Source of the DNA: Drosophila pseudoobscura
Lineage: Eukaryota > Arthropoda > Insecta > Diptera > Drosophilidae
Assembly: GCF_009870125.1 (NCBI RefSeq)
Contig: NC_046683.1
Coordinates: forward strand, 65,177,869 to 65,241,868
Length of the DNA: 64,000 nucleotides
Direction of reading: 5' to 3'
Part shown: one piece after another, positions 1 through 12,180 of the stretch
Layout of the letters: every line of letters starts with the position of its first letter
Position numbering within the stretch: the stretch's first letter is position 1
Notes under the pieces: model-generated
Seen by the model: only the letters and a program-made list of their open reading frames with translations
Told to the model about the DNA's origin: nothing
Database searches by the model: none
Made by a program: the position numbers and the translations under genes

Positions 1-966
1 GGAAGCCGTTTCAGGGCCAAGGACAACGGCAGTCGTCACGAAGGCGCAGCGCGAATTCAGATTCGCTTTCGCCTTGAAAAATTTACAGCCGTTCAGAATT
101 GGGCCAAATGGAGGTGGCCGTCAGAATTACTCATTGGGCATCGAGTTGGGAGCGAGCGAGCAAGCCGATACTATGACATAGATAACAGGTACTCTTTTCT
201 GTGTGCATGTGTACGGGTTCGGGTGGATCGCACTTGTTGTTATCGCCCATCAAACATTTGCATCATGTTTTAGTCCGATTTGGTGTTGCACGAAATAGTT
301 ATTAAATTCCATTCTGCGGGAGCGAGGGATGTGCACAGACAATCAATGGGAAATTGCAGCAGGCCAGAAAATCCTTGGCCTTGCTCTGGACGAGACCGTT
401 TGTCTTTCAAATGCAGCAGCGGCAGCTGTCACACTGTGTTTTGCGCTCTCTCTCCCTCACGCATGTCTCCCCCCCACCACCGCTTCTCCTGATCCTGCTC
501 CTTGTTTATCCCGGGACACACATCCAAAGGAATGCCATACGCCGTACAACTTCTGCCGCGAAAAATCAATTAAACGCCGACTGCGCTGCCGCAGTCTGCG
601 CGCAGCTGCTAGTCACACACACACACACACACAATGCTAGTGTGTACTCTACCGATGGTCTGAGTGTGTGAGTGCGCGCAGCAGAAGAAAAAAAGAAGGA
701 ATAGCACGAACAGACAAGGGGGATATTTCGCAGAACTTGCGAATTATTTTTACTTACGAGAGTTTTCTCTTGTCCATGCCTCCGCCGCTCATTTTGCTGC
801 TTGCGATGTCACTGTGTCTCGGGATTAATCTATTTAGCACTTATTGCAGTTGCTATCACACGCCCTGGGCTGCCCGAAACTCTCCAACTCTCTTCTCCGT
901 TTATGCTTTTCTAAGTTGCTGTCGCCGTCGCCGTTTGCCTCGTTTGCTATGCCTCGTTTCTGACGT
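1..966. other. noncoding, no supported gene
   Basis: I see no convincing coding region here. Short open frames are low-complexity (CA runs near 613-634, pyrimidine runs near 440-490) and show no family motif. The right edge abuts an AATATACC repeat that begins with CAGTGTGACG at 970. At its better-preserved copies this repeat marks the 5' end of a gene lying to its left on the minus strand, so the stretch could hold the 5' UTR of a minus-strand gene. That is inference from arrangement only. Confidence 0.4.
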
Positions 967-969
967 TTC

Positions 970-1120
970 CAGTGTGACGATAAATATGCCGTCCGACACT
1001 CAGAAATATACCGAAACAAACTGCCTCATTTTAAAAATATACCGTAAACATACTGACGAATTCAAGATGTATTTTTCAAATTCTTCGTTTTTGATCTTCC
1101 GTCAAATATTCTGAGCTATA
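970..1120 (+). repeat. AATATACCGT promoter-type repeat, copy 1
   Basis: This is a diverged copy of the family best seen at 40569 and 58985. It starts with CAGTGTGACG (motif-1-like, reverse complement of GGTCACACTG). It then has CTCAGAAATATACCGAAA, a second AAATATACCGTAAA block, ATACTGACGAATTC and a TTTTGATCTTC segment matching the order of elements in the other copies. The first half aligns better than the second. Confidence 0.75.
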
Positions 1121-1348
1121 TAGTTTAAAAAAAGATTTTAAATCATATAATACATATGTTTCGAAGACTGTTTCGGAAGACACCACTCTTATACATCAGA
1201 GATATTTTCTTTTTCAATAATGAAAAAGATGGTAAATCGGACAACCTACATTTCTTCAGCCATTGGGTTATAAATTAAAGGGCGATGCGTGTTTTTCAGC
1301 ATTTTGTAAATATTTTCTATTCACAAAAGCCATCTTTTATTATTCCCT

Positions 1349-2245
1349 TTATTTTTTTGGCATAAGGGCTATGCTTTTCAGAATATAACTCTTGGGTGCC
1401 AAGCGAAAAGAGTTTAATGAATCGACTTCATAAAACTTTTCGATCACTTTCCATGTCGCTTTTCCGACTGTTGTAGTTATGTCGTGTGTCAAGAAGTTAT
1501 TTTTAACACTCTTGAATAAATGTACGTAATCGCACACGAACTGAGGCACTGGCGGATTGATCATTCTTTCACGGTCTATTTTTTCAAGAGCCGCCGTGAT
1601 TGCTGCTGCCTGATCGCAGACTATAGCGCGGACATTTAAGCCGGCTGCAGTGCAACACTTAACCGCCTGACCAATGGCTTGGGCGTATTTGTGAGTTACA
1701 TTTTTGTTAACATTCCAGTGGCTTGGGAGGAGTATTGTTCCTTATCGGAAATTCCGTCTCCCAGGTCTACGTAACCAATTGCTCGGTCAACATTGGCAAG
1801 ATAGCATATTTCTGGTTGGATGATCATTTCATCAAAAATTAGTGCACAATATCTGTGACTCTCGTCCATTTTTTGGACAAGTTTCTTCAACTTTTCAATA
1901 TGTTCGCCTTGAAAGCCAGTCTCAAGTACTTGGAGCGGCGGCGAAACACATTGTTTTTCTTCATGAGCCCTGTTCGTGCTCATTGATTTAAGTTGAGAAA
2001 TTTCTTTCGCTAAATCATTTATGTTTTGTAAATAATTTTTACTATCTTCACTTTGGACAGTGAATGCGTACAATTTTTCATGCAAATTTTTAATTTCCTC
2101 TTTTAGGGAAATATTTTCCTCATTTGGGGCTTTACATTTCTTTTCCAGAAATTCATAGATCGGCAGTTTTGTTTTCAATATCTTCTATTGAAACAATGCC
2201 TTTTTTGCCAATTTCTGAGCGAGTTCTCTAGCAATGGCTTATGTC
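1349..2245 (-). pseudogene. P-superfamily transposase remnant
   Basis: Minus-strand coding relic of a P-element-type (THAP9/P/1360-like) transposase. The frame from about 2178 to 1696 has a lysine/glutamate-rich coiled-coil linker and then CALIFDEMIIQPE and VGYVDLGDG-like text, which resembles the first catalytic block of P-type transposases (a DEM followed by a G-Y-D-L-G segment). A one-base shift at about 1695 is needed to continue into a second frame (about 1693-1349) with VRAIVCDQAAAI and FVCDYVHLFKSVKNNFL, matching the conserved D and the D-x-x-H-L-x-K-x-x-R/K-N segment of the family. A stop codon interrupts the upstream reading near 2190. No THAP domain or C-terminal part is seen. With a frameshift, an internal stop and missing ends it is not functional. 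The superfamily call is fairly safe; the exact family is not determined. Confidence 0.7.
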
Positions 2246-4025
2246 GTAAATGAAACAAAAATTTAAATAAAAGTAATTAATAACTTTTAATATACTGGAA
2301 TAAAATAAAATAGCTGCTGCGGCCGCAACTCTACATTTATACCCGATAACTAGTTGGCGGGGTCGAGAGGGAGAAGAAGAGCGGGACCCAGAATATGAAA
2401 AGGGAGCGCGCGAATTCAAAATAGGCGCTCATGGAAGGGTGGGACCGTGCTAATGATAACGAAACCAACTATCCCCGCTGACGAAAGTGCCATAGGCAAG
2501 ATTTGTTCTTTTTTTTATGTTTTTGTTTTGTTCAATCCGTCCCCTGGCTTATCGGGTGGCAAAGAGGCGGATCATAACAACATACCGACTTTTGACTATG
2601 CTCATCGATTCATACAAAAATATCGGTAGTTTTGTGCGATAGGCGGAACGTATCGGCGTTTTATAACCATATAACCGTTACTTGAAAATATACTTTGTTC
2701 GCCATAAATTCAAAATATACACAGTACATACATGCCAGTTTCGTACGGTTCTTCTATACAGCCTCTTTCATCCAGATTTCAATAATGTTTTTCTTTTTGC
2801 TTATGTGATAGGTATATTTGGTATATACATATGTACATATGTATGATTATCCGTTTTACGGTAATTCTAAGCTATTCAAAAATGGATTTGAAACGAGTAT
2901 ATACTGATATTTTCTATATACAATATTATTTTTATAGCTGTCGCACGTTTTAAAGCGGTCCTGTACAAACTCAAAAACTCTCAGACTTGTAGCCGCTATA
3001 AATTCTAACGTTTATTTTGAATTGAATACACATATTTATCATTTCCAGCTTTTTATATATGTAGCTATTGAAAGCTTTTAAGCGCTGGAAGCCGAACTTT
3101 CAGTTGCATTTGCTTCCCTCCGCCAAGGAGCGAACACTGCACGAGAAAGAGTGAGAGAGAATGAGTAAGCGCTTGGAAGGGATTGCTGTGGCTGCACATT
3201 GATTTGTTCCTTCAGGCTTTATGTATGGTAGACAGTTGCGGCAATCTGGTAGATATATCTACAAATTTTGGGATGGTAAAGAGATCAGAAAGCAAATAAA
3301 AAGAAATTATGCAATGTGAGGCATAGACCATTAAAAGATGAAATCTTGCTAAAACAAAACAGACTTTGAGACATTGAGAGGCAACAAAAAATGCAGGCGG
3401 AAAGAAGGAAGTTGACTTTTCAGTGACTTCAGTCAATACGAAATCTGTTATACTATTGAGGCTTCCAATATCCGCTAAATGACAGAAAAATTTGTTCCTG
3501 CTTTCCAGAATAATAGCTTTTCCGGTGGTTGGGTCAGCCTTTCCTTTCAGGATCTGAATTCATTCGACTTCTGCTTATGGAGTTTCATGCTGGAAAAACT
3601 CAACAGCCTAAAAAATATGATTTGAAGCAATTTAGCCGTCTGTTGCAGGGAACCCGCTTGCCGCTGCCTTTCATTTAGAAATAAGATTTTGGGGATATGC
3701 GTACAAAACCAAGATCCGAGGAAGCGATCTAATTTTGTCTCATGGAAAGAACATTCAAAAGTTTCATTTTGTCGAAATTTGAATTTCCGCTCTTCTGACC
3801 AACTCAAAAAGGCGCCCAAAAATGAGTAACGCAGCGCACAACGGTTTTCGGAATTTACGTCTTTGAGAGATACGGTCCCTTTGCGAAGCACTTTTCAAAA
3901 ACGGTTGACGACAAGCGGACGCGAGTTCAAAAGCGCGGGAGTTTCAACGCGCGAAAAGTTTTTGGATCCGGCCAGTAGAGCGAGCGCACAATGAAAAGCA
4001 AATAAGGCGGCGCGTGTCGAGTGTT

Positions 4026-4188
4026 TATAATACAATTGATTGCATCAAACCCAGTCGCCAGAGCAGCATTTAAAAAACTCTTTTGCATGCCCCACATCTG
4101 CTGCCTCCGGATGCCGCGGCGCCTGCAAATTGTGCCGCGATTTTAGCAACAACAGGTGTCAGACGATGGAAAATCTGCCAGCGATTCG
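4026..4188 (+). promoter_or_regulatory. possible TATA promoter and tiny first exon
   Basis: TATAAT at 4026 is followed 27 bases later by a CCAGTC initiator-like start at about 4053. An ATG at 4166 in a reasonable context reads MENLPAIR and runs into CG|GTAGGT, a usable splice donor, at 4189. I could not find the matching downstream exon. The combination is suggestive but each element is weak on its own. Confidence 0.2.
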
Positions 4189-5756
4189 GTAGGTGGATTC
4201 GGCTGAAAGTGTTGAGATCAGTGTGTTTATAGACTGATATAGGCTCGCATTATTAGCATTTGCACCCCCTGTCAGCCCCCTCTCCCCAGTCAGTGACGAA
4301 GTGTGCGCGTGAAGAAATTGAATTAAGTTGGCCATCGTCCGAAATCGAAATCTGTGTCAGAAATGTGGCACTAATAAATTATCGCACACTCGCACTTGCC
4401 GCACTCAAAAAGTGTTTCATTAATTCAGAAATTGCAAATGAAAAAGAGAATATCTAGTTTTTTTTTTCTTTATTTGTGACTTTGAACGTGACCAAATTTT
4501 GTAAGCAACAGCCCCGCTGCTACATAGAATAACAGTTAAGGTATTATAGCTATTAAAAGAGAACAAGATGGAATGAATGAATGTCGTAGGGAGTACGGCA
4601 GTGGGAGCCATCTAACACACACGCGCGGGAGAGCAAGCCAGCAAGCCGCCTATAAATAACGGTCTTCAATATTATAAAATCCATATGCACTTCAATTAGC
4701 ATCGCAGCGCAAATGAAGTGTGAGAGAGTGAGTACGAAAGCCAGCGCTTCCTCCTCTGCAGAGCAGCAGCCTGCCTTTCTCTTTAACACACACTCAACAT
4801 ATTCAACTGCATATGGATGATGAGGTGTGTGTGTGCGTATGACAGTTCTTACGCAATTGAAAAAATTTAAGCAAATTTCGCATACAGTGGGAAAATACTC
4901 GTAATTGATAAGCGCCATAAGAACAACAATGCTATGATACGTATAGTCGGCGGCAGCTGTAAGGCCAAAATGCTGCCGCAGGCCAAACGGCAAACAATCC
5001 GCATTGTTGCTCACAGTGCAATATTTCCCCAACATATTTAAATTTTTTGGCTTGAGCGCAAACCTCAAAATGAGTCAGTCGCGTGGCGTTGTTGCAGTCA
5101 AAGCTTTGTGTTGCAGCACCACTGCATGCCAGCGCGTACTTCTGTGGCGACAGAGGCTGCGCTGCGCTGTCATAAGCATGCTGCTGTCAAATTGTGATCG
5201 TCTGAGTGGGTGAGCGGGGGGCGCTGTCTGTCATTGGCCCACTCGTCTGATGGCGCTGCTGCTACGGCTGCTGCTGCGGCTGCTAAACGGCGTGCGCTTT
5301 TTTCTTGCATTGCTTTTCCCCGCTCTGCATTCGCAGTCGGCGTCGCTGCCGCTGCCTCTGCCTCTCTGTCACTGACCACAGTCAACGGCATATCGACAGT
5401 CGTCGTCTCTTTCTGTCTGTCTGCATGTGTGGTGCGGGTGTGTGTGTGCTGCTTGGCGCTTTGCGTGCGGCTTTTTGGAATTGCATTTAACACGAATGAA
5501 AATGCAAAAAAAAACAAAAAAAAAGATTAATGATTGATGTCCGTGGCCAGCATACCCATTATGCATTAGGCATTGGCCTCAGCCAGCGCCAGATCTGTCC
5601 GGTTCGGATCTCTGGAACGTTCTTGGCCCGTACTTTGAACATCATCCATCCCATCTTATCATGGGAATTTAAATAACTAAATACCCCCACAATAAAAGTA
5701 ATGCTGCTGATTACGCGCAAAACGGGGCCAAGAGATTATGCGTGGAGAGTGGAATG

Positions 5757-5795
5757 TCCGTGTCCGCGTCCGCGTCCGTGTCCGCGTCCGCGTCG
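5757..5795. repeat. GTCCGC/GTCCGT hexamer tandem repeat
   Basis: About six units of a six-base repeat (tccgcg/tccgtg) in tandem, a microsatellite in intergenic DNA. Confidence 0.8.
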
Positions 5796-8453
5796 CCCCC
5801 ACTGGAACACAAATTACCCGCAAAAGTGATGTACCACAACCACACCGTTCGCACCTGTAGTGCGGTCTAGCACTCGTGGAACATGCAAATTTAATTAAAC
5901 CTGTATGTAGATGGCTTTTCAATCGGCTCTCCCAGTTGGACAAACCTTCGCTTATCACTTGAGGCAGCTCCAAATGTAAAGCACTTTCCATGGGCACCCC
6001 GCTGGGGGCGCTATGTGGTGTGTGGGTGTGGAACGTGTGTGCGCTCGACATATGTTACACTCTGCCTGTCGTCGCTTATCAACGCTTACAGCAACAGCAA
6101 CAGCAACAGCACAATGGGCCACCACCACCACCACCACAGGCACCACCACGTTGAGTTGGCGACAAAGAGCCTCACCCACAGTTGGCACAGTTTTCGGGGG
6201 CTTGGTCGGGCTGGGGCGCTCGCTCGGGGGGTGGGGACTGGGGACTGTGGAGCCGTTCAAATGGCATCCCATAAAAACGTTGTACAAAAATTAACATAGC
6301 CATAAAAGCTAAATTCGCCAGGCGGGGGGCTACAAGGGAACAGAACCCACCTTTGGGTACGTTTAAATGTACGTGTAAATGTGTGCATGGGTGTGTGTGC
6401 GGGTCTCAAAAGGAGCTTTAATTGCTAAAGAAGAGGCAGGGAGAGGCAGGTAGGGGCAGGGAGGGGCAGGCAAGGAAAGATTCCTTATCAATTGGAACTG
6501 GCCAAATTCAAACGCATTCCAAGACTCATTAACATTAACATTACAAAAAGCAAAGCAAATTGAAAGAGAAAGAGCGGCATAAACAGAAACGAAAGCAGAA
6601 AAAAATGATACGAACAAATTAGGAACCGAAGCTTTGATACCCCTTCGAAGAAATCGCAATGAAAATATCGAATATCGCATAAAGGACATGGAAACAGGGT
6701 TCACAGGATAATTTATATATGTAGTGGAGTGGGGGGGATGCTGCCCTCTCCGCGCTACCAACGTCATCATGCCCGTTCCAAGGGTATGGTGAAATTGTTG
6801 CGACTTAATTTCTGTTACACACTCCGTAATGGAAATATTTTATGCTCTCCACGAGTATGTGTGTGTCGCCACGAGAGGAAAGGGACACGGGGATGGGAAC
6901 AAGGACGTGCTGGGGAAAATACCACAAAAAAGGAATAGCAAAAACAATGGACAACATTTTTCACGGTCTGTGGTTGGGCCCGTCCTGGAGAGGCAGGAGG
7001 ACAGGAGGAGCGCGTTGGGTCAATGGCTAATGGCCCACCTACAGGCCCATTATTGGCGGCCCATGGCGTGGGGGCTCCTGTTTTATGGCCCGACATTTAA
7101 TGCCCAGCATCTGAGACCGAATCCGAGACCGAGATTCGAGCAGTGGCGCACAGGAGGAGGCCAAGTGCAGGCGAATGAAGAGCTAACTCACAGCGGATTC
7201 GCCTTACGGCGGGTTTAATGCCCGCTTAACCCACTTTGCCGGCTCCGACTCGGGTACGGGTTCGGGCTGCCTGGGAACTGAAGAATGTGCAACTTTAAAG
7301 CTGCTCCTCAAAAAGCGCGCTCATAAATCACAGGAGATGCGCCGGATGCTCTGGGACACAACCTTTGTCCGCTAATGAAGCCCCAATGAGCCCCAAAGAG
7401 AAAGTTTTTCCTTTTGTTTGCCTGCTTTTGGGCGCTCGCTATCGCGGAGCGTTGGCCCGGCCGCTTATCAGCTATCACCATTGACTGACTGCTAATTAGC
7501 CAATTGTCTGATAGCCAGCAAAGCGATGGCTCATAAAGAGGGTGCAGGGTGCAAGTGTCTCGCAGTGGAACCAGGAAATGGATCTTCGCCGGGATGGGAG
7601 CGTACGTGAGCGCACTGCACGACAGGATTGGCATTCGCTGGCTGGCTGCTGGGGGCACGCAGCAAATTGGTTTCGCCACAAAGTTTGGCTCAGCGGTTGC
7701 TGGGGGGAGCTGCCTCCCGACACTGCCCGAAAGATAAACTTAAGTACAGCGCATTTAAATGCAATTTGTGACAGTTTTCCTTTCGTGCGACTTTCAGTTG
7801 ACACGCACACAGCGGGAGGAGCAGGCGGAGGAGGAGGCGTGGCAGCATGCAGCGACCCGCATTGCACGAAAGTCATGGCATGCCCTGTTCAAAGGAATTT
7901 CCCCATAATATCGCGCAGAGATATTCTAGGCGAAGGCGAGGGCGAAGCTTTCCATTCCAGCTGAGAGCGAGACACGATATGTCTTTGAATAATTGAGTTT
8001 ATCCTGTGAATATTCTTCACTGCACTCACTGCACCCTCTGCCTCACAATTCGGAAGGAGAGGAACGCTCAAAGCGGATGAGCGGTTCCGATAGCCGATAA
8101 ACTTTTCGGCACTTCAGGGCCGGCATGGGGCCCGGGGAAAAGAAAGAAAAGTTGAAAACTTCTTGACGAGTATCTCAGCCGAAGATAAGGGTGACGCTCC
8201 ACTCATCCTGGCTGAGGACGTGCGTCGTAAATTATGAGGAGGAGGAGGGAGGGGAGGGAGGAAGGGAGGCCTTTTAAATTGATTTTATAATAATGAATGA
8301 GGCAAACGCCTGACGCGCATCAATTCTGACAGTTGTCGCTCCAAGCAGGGCTCCTCCCTCCCCTCCAATGCTGAATGACTAATGACAGGGTCTACCCGCC
8401 CCTTTGTTTACTTCGGCGCTTGGGCTTCCGTTCTTTATTGGGTCTGTGTCTGT

Positions 8454-9453
8454 TCACAAGAAGCTGATGTGGTAGGCTCCTCTGGCGAAGGGCTGGGAGC
8501 TGCGCGTCTCCAGGAAGTAGATACCGGGGGTGGGTGCCCACTGGCTCCCTTGTCCCATCTTGAGGGACGTCCAGCGGCAGCTTTCCACGCTCATTGTCTC
8601 CAAAGAGCCGCAGAGGGCGCTGACAAAGTCGTTCTCGGGGGACCACATCTCTGCGAGCAGCTCGAAGGATCGCTCATGCGAGCAGGAGTCCTCAACACAG
8701 CCTGGCTGCGTCTCGCCTCCATTGGGGTAGTAGTCCACATGGCCCAGGCGCTCAAGGGTGCCCAGGCCGCCGCCATTGGTGTGCACAACCTCCACGAACT
8801 GCGCGTCGGAGGGGGAAAGCAGATGCTCCAGCGAGTCTTCAGTGGGATCCAGGGCGGTGAGGTGCGGGAATCGCTGGCCCAGATCGGCCTGGACCTTGGC
8901 AGCCACGGCACCCGCCAGATGGGCACCTTCCGCGAAGCCGACGAGCAGGATCCGCTCCAGCGGGACATCCAAGTTGCGGCTCAGCAGCTCGATCAGTTGG
9001 CTCACGCTCTCGGCGATGGCAGTCTCATCGGTGGTCTCCTCCAGATCCACGGTGATCACATTGCACTCGCGCTGCTCCAGTTGGGCGGCCACCACGGCCG
9101 AGTGCTCCGGCGCGGAGCTGTTGCCCAGCCAGCGGGGAATGGATACCCTGAAAGCGGGAGGGAGAGGGAGAGGCTTCGTCTCAGAGAGAGGCTTCGACCA
9201 GCAGTCGTCCTTGAGGACTCACACAGTGGGATGGGCGGCATAGAAGGAGCTGCGCACCAGCGACTCCACCTCCGGTTGAAGGGCTTGTGGGCTCTCCCGG
9301 ATGCGGCGCGTGAAGAGAAGGAAGCCGGGCTCCCCCTTGGCTGAGTAGCGGAGGAAGTATTTCATTATTCGCGACCTTGGATCGGGGCACACACTCACCC
9401 GCGGCTGCTGAGCCAAGGGCTAAGGCAAGCAGTAGAAACGCTCTCGTCTGCAT
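8454..9453 (-). CDS. secreted lipase-family pseudoenzyme (nucleophile Ser lost)
   Basis: Three exons, 9453-9399, 9340-9223 and 9147-8454, joined by 58 and 75 bp introns with good GT-AG ends and matching phases. They give 288 residues. The ATG at 9453 begins a signal peptide (MQTRAFLLLALALGSAAA). The body is pancreatic-lipase type (PF00151). After strand 5 comes GFAEGAHLAG (about residues 128-137), where GxSxG lipases carry the nucleophile, so Ser is replaced by Ala at about 130. The Asp (ALDPTED, about 158) and a Cys-flanked His (about 215, CSHERS) are kept. The lid-region Cys pair is also present. This matches the insect pattern of lipase-fold proteins that bind rather than hydrolyse lipid, as yolk proteins do. 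By synteny I think it is the CG10116 orthologue, but that is from memory. Activity as a carrier or ligand binder is inference. Confidence 0.88.
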
Positions 9454-12180
9454 TCTGTAATCGACTGATCGGGAGACCCCTTGTTCTCGACATTCCGCGG
9501 AATCGATCGCAGTTATGCTCGATAAGATTGCGGGACCGTTCCGTTTTATGGCCAGTGATATCTATTGATAAGTGCGGCTTCCACCGGCCCATCGATCGGC
9601 GAAGTGGCCATCGACGATCGCTTACGGAATGAATGACTTCAGCCATCCACTTGGCCCCTGATTTTCACACGTTCCGTCGCAGCGGTTCCTACGGTTCGTA
9701 TTTCTCTCACGCGAAAATTGCTGTTTATGGCACTTGTAGATTGTCCGATTAATCAGCAGCTGCAGCGTTGCATAGCAAGTGTCAGCCCAGCCCTCCCCTG
9801 CCCGGCTCCCTCTCCCACCGACTGCAGTTGCATTTGCATTTGCATGGCGCATGGGGTATGGCGCATGGGGCATGGAGCATGGAGCATGGGGCAGGGTACG
9901 GCTAACAAATTGCACTTAATTGCCTGACAGCTCCAACTTCCAGTCAAGAGTCGAGCGACGTTGGCATTCCGCTTGCAACATCACTCGCACCCTCCGGCCA
10001 CCTGCCACCTGCCTCCTGCCACCATGCGACGCCCCCCATCAATGTCAGATGGCGAAACAATGAAACATCTGCCAGCACTCCACTCCCGCCTTCGAGCTGA
10101 CGAATTAAACCGCTCGGAATGCTGCAGTTTGGGTCTGCTCCGTCCCTAGGCCAGCGGCTGGCTGCCAGGGGAGTCACACTCATAGCCGTAATCCAACTAC
10201 TCATGCGGCCTCGGGTGCGTCCTTGGTCCTGCTTCTGGCTGAAGGTATTCGGACAAACTGGAGCGGAAAGAAGAACGTTTGCCCCCCGTCCCCTAGCCAT
10301 CCGACCGCCATTGCAGAATGCGGATAAATTGCTTGCGAAATTGTTGTGTCAAGTGCAGGCGCAGAGGACGCGACTCCATGTGGCACAACAATTAACCAAA
10401 GATCCAAGAACTCTTCGCTCCGGCTCAATGGGCACGTCACGAGCTTACGCTAGATTTATGACCAAAGACGCGTTATTAAACGATGCCGCGGCGGCCCATT
10501 CATAGCAGTGTTGTAATGCGGCAGGACACAGTGGCAGTGGGAGTGGGAGGCGGGTCGTACTAAGCCACTTGTATTAGCATAAACGGAGCGGGAGGCGGCA
10601 CGCGGCGCGTGTAATAAGCCAAGTGAGGGGATGCCATGAGGGGCATCCTCGCACCGCAGTTGGGGTCAAAAGCGAATGAAAGGAAAGTCAATATGCCAGG
10701 ACGGCTAACTTTCAAGTGGTTTCAGGAGGGGACTCCAAGGGGTACGAGTTGCTGCTAGAGTCAATATAATAAATTACTGTGAAAGCTGCAAGAAGTTGCA
10801 AAGGTCCTGCCAATACTCGTATCGACTCGAGCAGCATCCGCAGCCCTCGCAGCACTCCTGCCTGCCGCCCCCACTCACATAATGGGGTGTTCGAGAGGGG
10901 GCCAAAAGGGCGTGCGAAAGAAGCAATCAGCCGAGATGGTGGAGTGGCAAGGGGGAGCGGGTGTGGGGCCAGACAAAAGGCAAACAAAGACGTTTCAACG
11001 GGGCAGGAGGAGGCGAGTTGTCTATCAGCAAGTTTCCATGCAGCATCCCTGGGAAAATCACACTTGATGCGTCGCCATTTCTCATAAAAATTTCATTACA
11101 TCGCCAGAAATGTGTGGCAGTTTAATATCAGCAAAGGTTGCCCACATTACTCTGCTTGAGTGGTGCACCAAGTTAAAGACACATCCTGCCCCATAAAGCA
11201 GGAGACATGCCTGATCAGGCCTTTTCACGCCCAGAAACCAGTGATACATGGCCCTTGGATATCCTTGGATGGCTTTAAGAGCTTCAGCACTCCAGCAGTA
11301 GGTACCCATATGACACTTGCTTCGTGTAAGTTGTAATATGTGAAGGTATGAACGTTTTCTGTTTGGGGAGAAGCAAAGATATGGCATGGCTTTTAAATAT
11401 TTTAAATAGTCTAGAAAGTGACTCTTTACATCTCAAAACCGAGAGTGAACGCTGTGAGACGCGGCAAGGGTCGCGGATCTACTTATGCTTATACGCAATA
11501 CTTAACCGATTATCGGGTATAAGCATAAGAAGATCCATTGATCTATGATCGACTTCAAGCCCCTTGAAGCGTAGTGTGGAAGACTAGTTGCAACTCCATT
11601 CGATTGCTTGACTTTCCCAGGCTCTGGCTTAAGTAAGTCTCATCGCGGCTCTGCAGAAACAATTGTGGAACGTAAGAGGAATCTTTGGCGTCATTAGGGC
11701 AGCCATCTTTGATTAAGCCCCCGCTAAAGTTAGTACGTGTGTGTGAGAGTGGGTGTGTGGGAGTGTGGGTGTGCCAGCGCATAAATCAGAGGCAGTCCTG
11801 CATGGCGGTGCGTGCGACCATGTCCTTGTCCGTATGTTGTTACAGGACTCGAGCATAAACGACTTTGTGATTAAAGAGCTCTCACTTACTGTACTACACA
11901 GAAAACAGGAAACGGGCAACGAAGGACACAGAGGACGCAGGGGACGCAGAGGACACAGAGGGGACTGAAGAGAGCTGGCCAAGTCGAGAACGTAATTAAC
12001 AAGGAGTAGAGTCGTGTCTAAACGAAACAGCGGAGGGGGCCAGGACATACAAAATGAACGAAAATGTTGCATCTTCATAAAGAAAAAGTTGCTGCCAAGG
12101 ACCCTGAACCCTCATCAGCGAAGCGAACCGATTCCATTTGAATTAAGCGTCACCCAGAGAGGAGCAGTTCCCCCCGCGTA
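9454..12180. other. intergenic, upstream of receptor guanylyl cyclase
   Basis: No supported gene. It holds a direct-repeat patch of GCATGGG-type units (about 9841-9895), a dispersed-repeat scrap at 11453-11485 shared with 22618-22652, a TG-rich run near 11735-11770 and imperfect GGACRCAGA repeats at 11925-11965. The last few hundred bases should contain the promoter and 5' UTR of the cyclase; I cannot place the start site. Confidence 0.5.
9841..9895. repeat. GCATGGG-type short tandem repeats
   Basis: Imperfect head-to-tail units of gcatgg/gcatgggg/ggagcat with small interruptions. Simple sequence, no coding meaning seen. Confidence 0.7.

Larger units (their letters stand above)
2246..8453. 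other. long intergenic region, no supported gene
   Basis: About 6 kb without a recognisable coding gene. Contents seen: AT-rich sequence at 2250-3060; a scrap at 3119-3152 shared with 22961-22994; a possible promoter/first exon near 4026-4188 (separate entry); a hexamer tandem array at 5757-5795; CAG/CAC runs near 6090-6150 that give only low-complexity frames; and purine-rich tracts at 8236-8270. Frames up to about 140 codons occur but have no family motif, no splice logic and low-complexity composition. It may contain regulatory DNA for the flanking genes. Confidence 0.5.

Noticed and set aside
6013-6299. Frames with a His6-like run near 6115
   Set aside because: It comes from a CAC/CAG microsatellite in intergenic DNA; both overlapping frames are low-complexity with no conserved features.
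8382-9344. A 320-codon plus-strand open frame over the lipase gene
   Set aside because: It is antisense to a gene with clear lipase motifs, signal peptide and introns; GC-rich codon bias creates the mirror frame.
9398-9420. A 23-base intron in the lipase leader exon
   Set aside because: Below any plausible fly intron size; the 58 bp option (9398-9341) gives a better acceptor and a clean signal-peptide junction.
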